DNA from: Bacteroidota bacterium
GTDB lineage: Bacteria; Bacteroidota; Bacteroidia; Chitinophagales; Saprospiraceae
NCBI GenBank assembly: GCA_016124585.1
Contig: WGNL01000033.1
Span: 24,900 to 88,899 of the forward strand
Direction: 5' to 3'
Length of the DNA stretch: 64,000 nt
The notes under the pieces are model-generated. The model did no database searches. It saw only the letters and a list, made by a program, of their open reading frames with translations, and had not been told where the DNA came from. The translations under genes and the position numbers were made by a program. This document shows positions 37,727-47,600 of the stretch, piece by piece (position 1 is the first letter of the stretch; every line of letters starts with the position of its first letter).

Positions 37727-38302
37727 TCAATTATTTTTATTGGCTTCATAATCCTTGGCAATAACTTCCTTGGAAATTTCCCAATAAGGCATATATTCAG
37801 CCATTAGCTCCGCTGGTGCACGGAAGTTTTCTTTAAATGGCTCATCCCTGAACGAACCTATTTGGTCATCTTCGGTCATGACTCTATTCCTTTCTCTTGA
37901 ATAAAATATTTTTCCATTTTCAAAATAGGAAATTGACTCTTGAACGTTTGGTATCGGTTTCTGCCGAAATTCTCGAAAACGCATCAATACTAATTCATTA
38001 TTCATTTGGTGAGCTGTAATCCAGGTAGCAGTCGAATCAGTAACAAAGGTGGAGGAAATACGGCCTGCATATCCATTTACATCAATATATTTAATTGAAT
38101 CTTTTTCATTTATTCCAATTGCATGAAAATGCGGACCTGGTATCCACAGTCTACCCATTTGATACATGATGGTATCGATGGCAGCATTTTTAATAGTATC
38201 TATCGGTGGATAAGTAGACCCATTTGGGTCGGTAGTATGGTTGCTTTTTGAACAGGCGTTAATGATGAAAAGAGCAGATAATAAAATTAATAAACGGTTC
38301 AT
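37727..38302 (-). CDS. Small lipoprotein of unknown function
   Basis: This encodes 191 residues. The start at 38302 gives a lipoprotein signal (MNRLLILLSALFIINAC, Cys17); the frame is open upstream but without that signature. The body is alpha/beta with a Tyr/Arg-rich middle (ISYFENGKIFYSRERNRV), and no family is recognised. It lies between the two large ASPIC/UnbV lipoproteins on the same strand, 66 bp after the upstream one, and may belong to its transcript. Confidence 0.68.
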   Translation of the reverse strand: MNRLLILLSALFIINACSKSNHTTDPNGSTYPPIDTIKNAAIDTIMYQMGRLWIPGPHFHAIGINEKDSIKYIDVNGYAGRISSTFVTDSTATWITAHQMNNELVLMRFREFRQKPIPNVQESISYFENGKIFYSRERNRVMTEDDQIGSFRDEPFKENFRAPAELMAEYMPYWEISKEVIAKDYEANKNN

Positions 38303-38367
38303 GCTTTTAATCAATTTAAGGATTATAGTTCTAAAAAAATGGATTGGTTCTTCCATGGGTTGTTATC

Positions 38368-41300
38368 TTAGTCCCCATATATTTGTGGTTTATCATTGTT
38401 GTTTGAAACAACGATTTTCACCTTGCCATTAGGTGCTTGAAGTAGTGCCATGTCCCGCACTTCTTTGGACGCCCAGAAACCAGATTTTGTATTTTCCAAC
38501 CAAGTGAAATTTCCTTTGCCATCACCTGTGAGGAATATCCCATTTCCGCTATCGCATCTGTTGGTTTCTGCTTCCAAGCCATATTTGTTTCCAGCAAGTA
38601 GGATATCGAGATTGCCATCCTTGTTGAAGTCATAGGTAATGATGCCAAATACAGGAGATATTTGCGCCTGTATTGGGAAATCATGGCGAATAAACTTGCC
38701 ACCTTGATTTTCCCACCAACAAGTTTGTAGCATATATGCCTTGAGCACCAAACTTTCATCAAGGTCCTTTTTCGGGAATATATCATTAATGGTTGCTACC
38801 CCATAATCCCTTGAATAAATAAACCGCTTTTTAAGACCTGGGATTTGCTTGATTAGCACATCCTTTTGCACTAACGGGTAGAGCTTGCCATTTTCATAGA
38901 AGGTCAGTATGGGGTCAATACTGCCATTGTTGTCAAAATCTTTTGCAAAAAAGGTGATAGGTTCTGATACTGTGGCTGTATAACGGGAGTTATAACCGAA
39001 ATTTCCAGTAATCATGTCAAGGTCGCCATCTTTATCCAAGTCAGCTAATTGAAGCCGGTTCCAAAGACCGTTGGATTTGTCAAAACCCAATGTATTGCCG
39101 TCCATTTTCTGTAGTTTGCTGCCAACGATTTTGAAAACAGTAACTGGCATGAACTCTCCGACCAAAACCAATTCCATGGCTGGGTCGCTGTCAATATTGG
39201 CCCAAACGAGGTCGGAAACCATGCCGACTCTCTCAAAATCGGGTGCCACTTCCTTTGTGACATCGGTAAATGTGCCCCTGTCATTTCGTAATACGTAACT
39301 GTGGGGTGCTGTTGGGTAGTTGCCTGCAGAAATCCGGCCACCAACAAAGAGGTCCAAATCGCCATCTGCATCATAATCGAAAGGTGCCATGCGGAGTGCT
39401 ATATCTTGCATTTTGGGAATTGCTTTCCCAACCCCTGTGGTAAGGCCAATACCAATAAATTTATTCCCATCATTAATGTAAAGGCGATGTGCCCAAGGTG
39501 ATACGCCTTTCATTTTTGAAGTGTCGCTGAAAATTGCTTCAACCCCTCCACTGACCACGTAAAGGTCTAAGTCCCCATCTAAGTCCACATCAAAAAATGT
39601 AGCGCCCTGATCCTCGTAGCTTTCGTCCTGTCTCCATGTTTCAGCAGAAAATAGCGAGAATTTGCCGTCCTTGTTTTGGAGATAAACCCCGCCAGGTTTA
39701 TTGAAGGAATTACCGATATAAAAATCAGTCAACCCATCCCCATTCACATCACCTGTGGCCATCAAAGGGCCTAGTTCGCTTAGCTTCCACGGCTGGAGGA
39801 AATAGGAGTCGAAGTCGATAAACTCATTTTCTTCATGAACAAAATTCAGTGCCGAAGCCTGTGTTTCATCCTTCAGCAGCGTTACACTTGCGATGGCCTC
39901 GCTTGGTGAGGCTTTTTCATTTGCATCGGCGTAGCGTAGTGTAATTTGTTGGTTTACGGGCAAATCTGTCAAAGTTTGTGCCTTGCCATCTGGCCATCGA
40001 ACCAAGAGGCGGTCAATTTTTTGAACCTTTCCTAGGCCAAAATGAAGTTGATGCTCCACCGCTGAAAAAATACCTCTGGTGGGGCTCACCCTGGCATATT
40101 GCATTTGGCCGTTGTAATAAATGGTAACTGTAGCCCCAGTGCCCATGGTATTATGCGGACTTCCTTCCATTTTACATTCCAAAAAGTTGGCTTGGTTCTG
40201 CTGGCGGGCCAAATTTTCATAGACAAAGGCTTGGTCATCGATGTTGTTGACCAAGTAATCCAAATCCCCGTCGTTGTCAAGGTCAGCGTATGCGGCACCG
40301 TTGGACCATGAGGGTGGTACAGTCATCCATTTCCCGCTCATATTTTCAAACTCCCAGTTCCCTTTGTTGTGGAAATAATAGTTGCGCAGTTTGTAAATAG
40401 GAATCAGGTTTAGGAAGTCGTAAACGTTTTTAAACTGCTTTTCCAGCGGGATGTTTTTATCCTTGATTTCTGTGAACTTGAAATTGATAAAATCTGAATT
40501 GGTGATCTCTCGGCGATAGCCATTGGTGACAAACAAGTCCTTCATCCCATCGTTGTCCATGTCGGCAAAAAGCCCGCTCCAGCTCCAATCGGTGCGAAAA
40601 ACGTTCGTCATGCAGCCGATATCACTGAAGGTGCCGTTGCCGTTGTTGCGTTGGAGTACGTTCCGGACAACAGGCTCGAAGTAGCCATTGCTCACCAAGC
40701 TGCTGTATTTGCGCTGTGAGTTATTGTTTACTGTAGTTTTTGTACGGAAATTGTTGTTGGCAAGCATGTCAACGGCAAAAAGGTCAAAACGGCCATCGTT
40801 ATCGAAATCAGCCAGTTCTGTGCCCATCGTATGCTGTGAAGTGTGCCGGAAATACTCGGCAAGGCGGTCAGTGAAAGTGCCATCGCCATTATTGATGTAG
40901 AGCAAATCAGGTTGAATGAAATCGTTGCCGACATAGACATCCATCCAACCGTCGTTGTTGAAATCTTCTACGGAGACGCTGAGGCCATAAGCAAAATTCC
41001 AGATGCCAGCTTCTTTGGATACATCCTTGAATCCACCCTTGCCATCCACAGGTGGGCCATCATTTCGGTAAAAACGGTCAGTATCCAATGGGTGTTTGGG
41101 TGTTAATACTGGAATCCTGCCCTTTCCGTTGGGGTTGGCGATAGATTCTATCTTGCTGGTATAGCTAAAGTCGGGTGGGTAGTTGAGTAGGTAAAGGTCC
41201 AAATCGCCATCGTTGTCATAGTCAAAAAAGTTTGCCCCGGTGCAGGCGGAAATGTCGTCGAGGCCATATTCTTTAGACCGTTCGGTGAAGGTCATGTCCT

Positions 41301-41841
41301 GGTTGTTGACATAAAGCCTGTTGCGGCGGGCTTCGTTTTCAACCGGCCCTGCCCGGCAAACGTAAAAGTCAAGGTACCCATCGTTGTTTATATCCACTGT
41401 CGTTACATTGATTTCAAACCCATCTTCGGAGCCTACACCTGCGGCATCAGTAATGTCTTTGAACTTCATGCCGCCTTGGTTGAGATAAAGTTTATTTTTG
41501 CCAGTACTTGAGACGAAGTAAACGTCTTCCAGCCCATCGTTATTGATGTCGGCAATGGCTACCCCGCCGCCATTTGAAACATTGATATGAGCAGTCACGT
41601 TGTTTTCAAACGTTTCGTCAATGTGGTTGATGAAGTCAATGCCAGACTCCTCTGTGGAAAGTAATTTCAGCATTGGGCTGGTGGCAGTGAGGGTTTCCTC
41701 GCTGGTGGCATCAGGGTCAAAATCACTGCTGGGTGTTGTATCCTTTGAACAAGAAGCCAAGAAGCAAAAAATAAAAAATGACAGGGAAAGGATTGCAGTT
41801 TTAAAAATTTGAGGGTTTGATAAGTTCGATGGAATAAACAT
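38368..41841 (-). CDS. CRTAC1-like lipoprotein 2 (FG-GAP repeats, ASPIC/UnbV)
   Basis: This encodes 1157 residues. The lipoprotein signal (FFIFCFLASCSKD) is followed by FG-GAP repeats with calcium loops (IADINNDGLEDVYF, TVDINNDGYLDFYV, DYDNDGDLDLYL), then an ASPIC/UnbV domain (about 555-635, LLVRWPDGKAQTL). A second FG-GAP half ends with a conserved NKYGLEAETNRCDSGNGIF stretch shared with lipoprotein 1. The frame is open to 41895, but a -7 box lies inside that extension, so the ATG at 41841 is preferred. It is divergent from the gamma-carboxylase homologue with a gap of about 100 bp, and a shared control region is likely. Confidence 0.88.
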   Translation of the reverse strand: MFIPSNLSNPQIFKTAILSLSFFIFCFLASCSKDTTPSSDFDPDATSEETLTATSPMLKLLSTEESGIDFINHIDETFENNVTAHINVSNGGGVAIADINNDGLEDVYFVSSTGKNKLYLNQGGMKFKDITDAAGVGSEDGFEINVTTVDINNDGYLDFYVCRAGPVENEARRNRLYVNNQDMTFTERSKEYGLDDISACTGANFFDYDNDGDLDLYLLNYPPDFSYTSKIESIANPNGKGRIPVLTPKHPLDTDRFYRNDGPPVDGKGGFKDVSKEAGIWNFAYGLSVSVEDFNNDGWMDVYVGNDFIQPDLLYINNGDGTFTDRLAEYFRHTSQHTMGTELADFDNDGRFDLFAVDMLANNNFRTKTTVNNNSQRKYSSLVSNGYFEPVVRNVLQRNNGNGTFSDIGCMTNVFRTDWSWSGLFADMDNDGMKDLFVTNGYRREITNSDFINFKFTEIKDKNIPLEKQFKNVYDFLNLIPIYKLRNYYFHNKGNWEFENMSGKWMTVPPSWSNGAAYADLDNDGDLDYLVNNIDDQAFVYENLARQQNQANFLECKMEGSPHNTMGTGATVTIYYNGQMQYARVSPTRGIFSAVEHQLHFGLGKVQKIDRLLVRWPDGKAQTLTDLPVNQQITLRYADANEKASPSEAIASVTLLKDETQASALNFVHEENEFIDFDSYFLQPWKLSELGPLMATGDVNGDGLTDFYIGNSFNKPGGVYLQNKDGKFSLFSAETWRQDESYEDQGATFFDVDLDGDLDLYVVSGGVEAIFSDTSKMKGVSPWAHRLYINDGNKFIGIGLTTGVGKAIPKMQDIALRMAPFDYDADGDLDLFVGGRISAGNYPTAPHSYVLRNDRGTFTDVTKEVAPDFERVGMVSDLVWANIDSDPAMELVLVGEFMPVTVFKIVGSKLQKMDGNTLGFDKSNGLWNRLQLADLDKDGDLDMITGNFGYNSRYTATVSEPITFFAKDFDNNGSIDPILTFYENGKLYPLVQKDVLIKQIPGLKKRFIYSRDYGVATINDIFPKKDLDESLVLKAYMLQTCWWENQGGKFIRHDFPIQAQISPVFGIITYDFNKDGNLDILLAGNKYGLEAETNRCDSGNGIFLTGDGKGNFTWLENTKSGFWASKEVRDMALLQAPNGKVKIVVSNNNDKPQIYGD

Positions 41842-41867
41842 GCTGTTCGATTTTGAGAAAATAAGTT

Positions 41868-41875
41868 CAAAAGTA
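41868..41875 (-). promoter_or_regulatory. -7 element of CRTAC1-like lipoprotein 2
   Basis: TACTTTTG on the minus strand, 27 bp before the start at 41841. It also argues against the longer start at 41895. Confidence 0.5.
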
Positions 41876-41937
41876 ATAATTTTTGATACGTGCATAGTGC
41901 CGCTTTGTTTGGTCTATGTAAACACAATTAGCTCAAG

Positions 41938-43305
41938 ATGCCATTCAAATTATTCAGAATGAACTGGACGACAAATTTTAAGAACTACCTGCTTGCGCCT
42001 ACACAGGGTTACATACTAGGACTATTTAGAATAGTTTTTGGCTGTTTCATGGTTTATGAAATGCTGGACTATGTTCAGATTGACCTTGTGCAAAACGCAT
42101 TTATTTTACCCAAAATACACCTTAGTTATTATAGCTTCCTGCAGCCGCTTCCGGCACCAGTGCTTTATGCCATGCTTTACACGATGCTGGTCTGTGCAGG
42201 GTTAATTGCTGTAGGTTGGTTGTTCCGACCAGCTTGTTTTGTGTTCGCAGCATTTTACGGCTACTTCCTGATGCTTGACAAAGGAATTTTCAACAACCAT
42301 CTCTATCTTTTTGTGCTGCTCGCCTTTGTACTGGGGTTTACGCACGCAGACCATTTTTTTTCTGTGAAAAATATTTTCGGCAAAGAGAAAATGACAAGCG
42401 TTAAAGTGCCCCAGTGGGAAGTTTTTATTTTGCAGCTCCATTTTGCGATTGTGTATTTCTATGGTGGCTTGGCCAAGATTAACCCAGATTGGCTGTTTAG
42501 GTGTGAACCAGTTAAGACTATGCTGGAGATAATCCCAGCTAGCCACCCATTGGCGTTTTGGTTGAAAAATGATTTCCAAGCTCCTTTGGAAACATACGGG
42601 GGATTGGCTTTTGACCTGGTAATCCCTTTTATGCTTTGGTACAAACGTACCCGTTGGTGGGCTTTGTTGCCATTATTGGTTTTCCACTTGTCCAACTCGC
42701 TAACATTCAACGATATTGGGATATTCCCGTTTATTATGATTTTTTCAACTATCCTGTTTTTTGAAGTGGAAGAAATCCCCTTTTTGCGCACCATGGTGAC
42801 TAAGGGTAATCAAGCCAAGCTCCATCCCACCAAAATATTGTCTTCCCCAATTTGGGTGCAAAAAATTTTAGTTGGGTATGTGATTTTTCAACTGCTGTTT
42901 CCATTCCGTGGGCTCTTCTTGCCAAATCCTGTGAACTGGACAATGGTGGCAAACCGTTTCTCATGGCGGATGAAAAGCCAGTCCCGTTTGATAGATGAGT
43001 TTAGTTATACTATACAAGAAGGGCAAAATGGTGAAAAAATTCCAGTTAAGATTGAAGAGTTTATCAATCCGATGCAAATCAATGCCGCCTTGCATGACCC
43101 AATTGCTGCTGCAGATGTAGCAAAAGGATTGGCTAGAGAAGGCAAGGTGCATGGCATGGCAGAACCAGTAGTGAAAGCCAATATTCGAGTTAGATGGAAT
43201 GGCTACCAGCCTGCTTTTACGGTAAATCCTGACACAGATCTAGCCAAGGTGGAATATAGTCCATTTCGGAAATTGGACTGGGTAATGCCCGTGCCCACTG
43301 AATAG
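41938..43305 (+). CDS. Vitamin K-dependent gamma-glutamyl carboxylase homologue (HTTM family)
   Basis: This encodes 455 residues. At least six to seven membrane helices cover residues 20-290, followed by a soluble part of about 150 residues. Several stretches line up with human GGCX from memory: LFRIVFGCFMVYE; LMLDKGIFNNHLYLFVLLAF (human LDKTxWNNHSYLYGLLAF), with the conserved His121; THADHFFSV (human DANHYWSV); and VYFYGGLAKINPDWL (human VYFIAGVKKLDADWV), in which Lys180 aligns with the catalytic lysine. The reaction in animals carboxylates Glu to Gla using reduced vitamin K, and Bacteroidota have menaquinone. The large C-terminal domain of the human enzyme is missing. It is divergent from the CRTAC1-like lipoprotein gene. 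Confidence 0.85.
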   Translation: MPFKLFRMNWTTNFKNYLLAPTQGYILGLFRIVFGCFMVYEMLDYVQIDLVQNAFILPKIHLSYYSFLQPLPAPVLYAMLYTMLVCAGLIAVGWLFRPACFVFAAFYGYFLMLDKGIFNNHLYLFVLLAFVLGFTHADHFFSVKNIFGKEKMTSVKVPQWEVFILQLHFAIVYFYGGLAKINPDWLFRCEPVKTMLEIIPASHPLAFWLKNDFQAPLETYGGLAFDLVIPFMLWYKRTRWWALLPLLVFHLSNSLTFNDIGIFPFIMIFSTILFFEVEEIPFLRTMVTKGNQAKLHPTKILSSPIWVQKILVGYVIFQLLFPFRGLFLPNPVNWTMVANRFSWRMKSQSRLIDEFSYTIQEGQNGEKIPVKIEEFINPMQINAALHDPIAAADVAKGLAREGKVHGMAEPVVKANIRVRWNGYQPAFTVNPDTDLAKVEYSPFRKLDWVMPVPTE

Positions 43306-43517
43306 GTTGATTAGAAATTCGTCAACATTTTAGCAGAGGGTTTCAATCAGGGCAGTTCAAATAGAATTTTTTTCGAGAATAGTTTTGAGTTTCACCAACT
43401 GTTTCAGTATCTTCGCCTCTGATTTTGACAGCAATGGTTCTTGAATGGTTGCAATAAGAAAAATTGCAATGTTTTATTTACCTGTATTTAGGTATGCATT
43501 TGAGGGCAACATGGAGC

Positions 43518-43525
43518 TAAATTTG
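43518..43525 (+). promoter_or_regulatory. Possible -7 element upstream of the giant-protein operon
   Basis: TAAATTTG fits TAnnTTTG. A TTG at 43500-43502 is present but 4 bp too close for the ideal spacing. If used, the transcript would have a leader of about 550 nt that crosses a terminator. Confidence 0.35.
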
Positions 43526-43917
43526 TATTCTCTTTTTAAGAATATAAAAACCGAAAGGTTTCGATAGCAGAACATCAGAATTATAATCCAAATCCGTGAA
43601 CATTTTATGATCCAAGTTTACATTCTTTCCAGGGACCGATTTCACACCAATTCATTAAGCTGCCTACCAAAGGCACTCGTTAACGATGACATCTTCTTCT
43701 ACTCCGTCAGGTTCCGACGGCCCGTTTCCGGTTAGTTGATTTTTTCTGATTAGTTGCTTTGCTAGACAAAGTTTGGATTTACTTTAACCAACATACACAA
43801 TACTGAGGTTTCGTCCTCATTTTTAAGGTTTGCTATTAGCAAATTATAATCCATGGCAAGTTATAATCTCATTTGGAAAACGAATCTTACACAATATGCT
43901 TCCTTCGGGAGGTAGAG

Positions 43918-43957
43918 GCATTGGCCTGTCCTTGTGGCGGAGCCAATGCTTTTTTTT
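43918..43957 (+). terminator. Intrinsic terminator inside the intergenic leader
   Basis: An 8-bp stem GCATTGGC/GCCAATGC (43918-43925 with 43942-43949) is followed by T8. Directly upstream is a 5-bp hairpin with a TTCG tetraloop (43899-43912). It may end a transcript from the carboxylase gene 610 bp upstream, or act as an attenuator in the leader of the next operon. Confidence 0.75.
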
Positions 43958-44087
43958 GGATCACAACGGATGTTCGAGTTTGGCTTTCAAAATCATAAAG
44001 AATTGATATTCAAATAGTTGGATGAAATTCTTTACGCAATAGTGCTTAACTTTTTTTCAATATTTTTTAACTAAAATCTTTAATCTT

Positions 44088-44546
44088 ATGAAAAAAGTGA
44101 TTTTCGAGAATTGCTCTAGGGCATTTTTGGCCACTTTCTGCTTCCTGATTTTGGGAGTGATTGGTGTCAGTGCGCAGAGCAAGCTTACTGAGGTGCCATT
44201 GGTTCCTGGTGTGTCCAACCCACCAAGCTCCAGTTCACCGCTTTACAATGCACCTTCTGGGAATTTCGTCTCAGGAAGTGTGGCGTTAGACAAACTTGAG
44301 GCTGCAATGGTAGCTATCAAGAGTGACATGATGGCTGCACAGAATGATCCAGCAACTTTTGATGCTTTGTTGGTAAAGTACAAGTACTACAGTAGTGTTT
44401 CACATCACATTACTACTGGTGCAACTGTTCCAAACGCAATTTCTGCAGGTCTGTGGATCTTCCTAGAATCTGCTGAATTGGGTAGTGTTTCGCAATCAGT
44501 TAGGACAGCACTTAAGGCAGAAGTAGTTGCTTTGTTGCAATCTTAA
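44088..44546 (+). CDS. Small secreted helical protein preceding the giant surface protein
   Basis: This encodes 152 residues. A signal peptide (core FLATFCFLILGVIGVSA, cleavage near SAQ/S) is followed by a Pro/Ser-rich stretch and then two or three amphipathic helices (LDKLEAAMVAIKSDMMAAQ; NAISAGLWIFLESAEL; VRTALKAEVVALLQS). No family is recognised and no T9SS tail is present. Codons are biased like those of the giant gene 139 bp downstream (many GCT, GGT, ACT and AAC), and no terminator separates them, so co-expression is likely. It might be an assembly or anchoring partner, which is inference only. Confidence 0.72.
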   Translation: MKKVIFENCSRAFLATFCFLILGVIGVSAQSKLTEVPLVPGVSNPPSSSSPLYNAPSGNFVSGSVALDKLEAAMVAIKSDMMAAQNDPATFDALLVKYKYYSSVSHHITTGATVPNAISAGLWIFLESAELGSVSQSVRTALKAEVVALLQS

Positions 44547-44685
44547 TTTTTGCGTTTCATCAAGCGGTTCTAAGAAATGTTTGATTTTGTTCATTCTCAG
44601 GGATTACTGAATCGCAAGGTTATTGAACATTAGGAATTTCAAAGAATCTCTTCATTCTTTAACAACTAACACAAATTTAGATCTC

Positions 44686-47600
44686 ATGAAAAAAAGAATT
44701 TTGACATACTTAGGTATGGTCTTTTTCGCATGTTTGTTTGGAGCTCCGCTTATGGCTCAGGTGAACATGCCTTACAACCCGGTGACTCCTTTGGCGCCTG
44801 TGGTTGTGACCACTCCGATCAACTTCTTCGATAACGGAGGAGCAGGAGCGAACTATTCGAATGCATCGAGTGCAGCCTCCAAGATCACTTTCGTTCCTGG
44901 AACAGCAGGCAACCGTATCCAAGTTACTTTCCAATCTTTCGCTACGGAAGGCAGCTTTGACGCCTTGTTCATTTACAACGGTCGCGTAGATGGCAACCCA
45001 GGTTCTGCTGACGTTTGTACAGCACCACTTATCCCTGCAGGTACCTGTAACTCAGCTACTTCTTTGGTAACTGGTTCTACTGTCAACTTCGGTGCTGGTG
45101 GTTTTGTAGGTACTGGCATCCCAGGCGGTGGTGCTCCTATCTTCAGTACTTCAGGTGATGGAGCGATGAGCTTCGTTTTCCGTTCTGATGGCAGTGTAAC
45201 TCAAGCTGGTTGGGCTGCTACTATTTCACAAGTTGCAAACCCTTGCCGCTTGATACCACCAGCTAACGTTGTTACTGGCGTTGGTCCTAACTGTGGTCCT
45301 AACAGTGCAACTGTTAACGTTCCTACTTTTGCTGCTGCTGGTTGCGCCAATGGTGCTACTTTGCAATACCGTGTTGACTGTGGTCCTGCTGTAGTTGTTG
45401 GTGTAATTCCAACAGCTGCTACCATTACTACTGCACCACTTAGCCCAGGTGTCCACACTATTCACTGGGAAGCCGTTAACGGTGCTTGTCTTGTAAGTGA
45501 TGGTACTTCTACAGTAAACATCCTTGATACTACTCCTCCAACTATCACTTGCCCAGGCAACTACAATATCAACTTGATAGCTGGTGAGTGTAATTCAGTA
45601 GTTACTTACAATCTTCCTACTGTATCTGACAACTGCCCATGGGGTCCAAACCCAACACCAGTTCAGGTTCCTGCTTCTTTCATTGCTCACGGTTCTGGCG
45701 TAGTTTCTTATGCTGGTAACGCTGCTCCAGGTGGTTACTACTTCAGCTTGACGAATGCTTCTACTGAAACTCGTACAATTACAGGTTTTGGTGTTCGCTT
45801 TGCTGACCCAGCATTCGGTGCTTATCCAACATCTACAAACTTCCAAGTTTATACAAAAACTGGCAGCTTCGCTGGTTTTGAAAATAACGCAGGTGCGTGG
45901 ACAAACCTTGGTCCACAAGTAATCAACCCAATCCCAGCCTATTTCCCAACAGGAACAGGTGCTTTGGGTCAATTGGCGCTATCTGCTACTCAGACAATGG
46001 CTCCAGGTGCTACTATCTCATTCCACTTCTTTGGCAACAACGCTTGCCCAATTGCTAACTGGAATGGTGGCACACAACCTGCTACAACTGTAAACGGATT
46101 CACTGTGTTGGGTGGTGCTTGGGCTTCTGGCCTTTTCACTGTTGGTGCTGCTGGTGGTACTACTATTCCTAACATCCAAGTTAACTATGCTGCAGTTATT
46201 CCTGCTCCAACACCAACTCAGACTGCTGGTCTTGCACCAGGTAGCCTATTCCCAGTTGGAACTACTACTAACTGCTTTAGCGTAACTGACTTCGCAGGAA
46301 ATACTTCTTCTTGCTGCTTCGATATCAACGTAATTGAATACCCGAACCCAACTCAGGTTCTTGCTTGCAACGACAACGTACAAATCAGCCTCGACCAACA
46401 GTGCCAAGGTGCCATCAATGCTGATGACATCCTCGAAGGTGGTCCTTATGGCTGCTACGATACTCGTTACACGGTAATGATCATCACTCCAATGGGTGGT
46501 ATCATCAGCCCAGCGGTAGTTAACTCCTCTTACATCGGCAACGGCCCACACACTGTGAAAGTTGTTGACAACGTAACTGGCCAAAGCTGCTGGGGTAGCA
46601 TCATCGTTGAAGACAAACTTCCTCCGGTAATTGAGTGCCGTGACTTCGAAGTTGAGTGTACTGAAGATATCAACGTTGCTCCTTACAACGGACCAGCTAG
46701 CTACTACTTCTTGCCATCAACGCCAATCCAATTCCCAGCCAGCTTTGCTGACCACGTTGGAGGTGGTGTTTACACACTTCAAGGTAACTTTGGCCCACAA
46801 GGTGACTACTGGGATATCACTAACAACTATGCTAATGCTATCCAGATCACTGGTTTCGGCCTTCGTATGCCAAACCCAGCTACAGGTGCAGTTCCTGCTG
46901 CTCCTATTGAATACCACATGTGGAACCGTCCAACATTCCAAGGCTTCCAAACTAACGGTGCTGCTTGGACTAACTTGGGCGTTTACCAATTGGTTAACCT
47001 GCCACCTTACTTCCAAACAGGTACAGGCCCACTTGCTCAGTTGGTGTTGAATGCACCTATTACTGTTGCTCCTGGTGCAACTACTGGTTTCCACTGCTTC
47101 AGCCCAGAGGCTGGCTTGGTGTTCAACTACACATTTGGTGTACAACCTCCGGTTGTTAATGGTAACTTGACACTCCTTGGTGGTGAATCATCTTTCGGTG
47201 AATTTGGCCCATTGTTCCAAGTTGGTATCAATACTATTCCTAACATCCAGGTTAACTTTGACATCGTTGGAGTTCCAATCATTCCTTCTGACAACTGCAC
47301 TAGCCCAGTTACACTTACTCACATCGACAACTTCACTGATGGCGTATGTGGTGGCTTTGCAGGTAAAGTAACTCGTACTTGGACAGCAACTGATGCTTAT
47401 GGCAACAGCAAGAGCTGTGTACAAATGGTAACTTTCAACCGCCCAACTTTGGACGATGTTGATGTTCCTGAAGATGTTAAGTGGACTTGCGAACAGTACG
47501 ATGCATTCCCTAATATCACTGGCGCTACTCGCTTGCACCCATTCATCACTGACACTGATCTTTCTACTGAGATCATCGACGTGAACTTGGATCCAAACTG

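Larger units (their letters stand above)
43306..44087. other. Long leader region of the small-protein / giant-protein operon
   Basis: 782 bp without a convincing gene. It holds a possible -7 box (43518-43525), a 42-codon start-like frame (43607-43735, MIQVYILSRDRF...), two TTATAATC motifs, a TATAATCTCA motif (43862-43871) and a hairpin plus terminator at 43899-43957. The last 130 bp are AT-rich and lead into the ATG at 44088. Confidence 0.55.
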
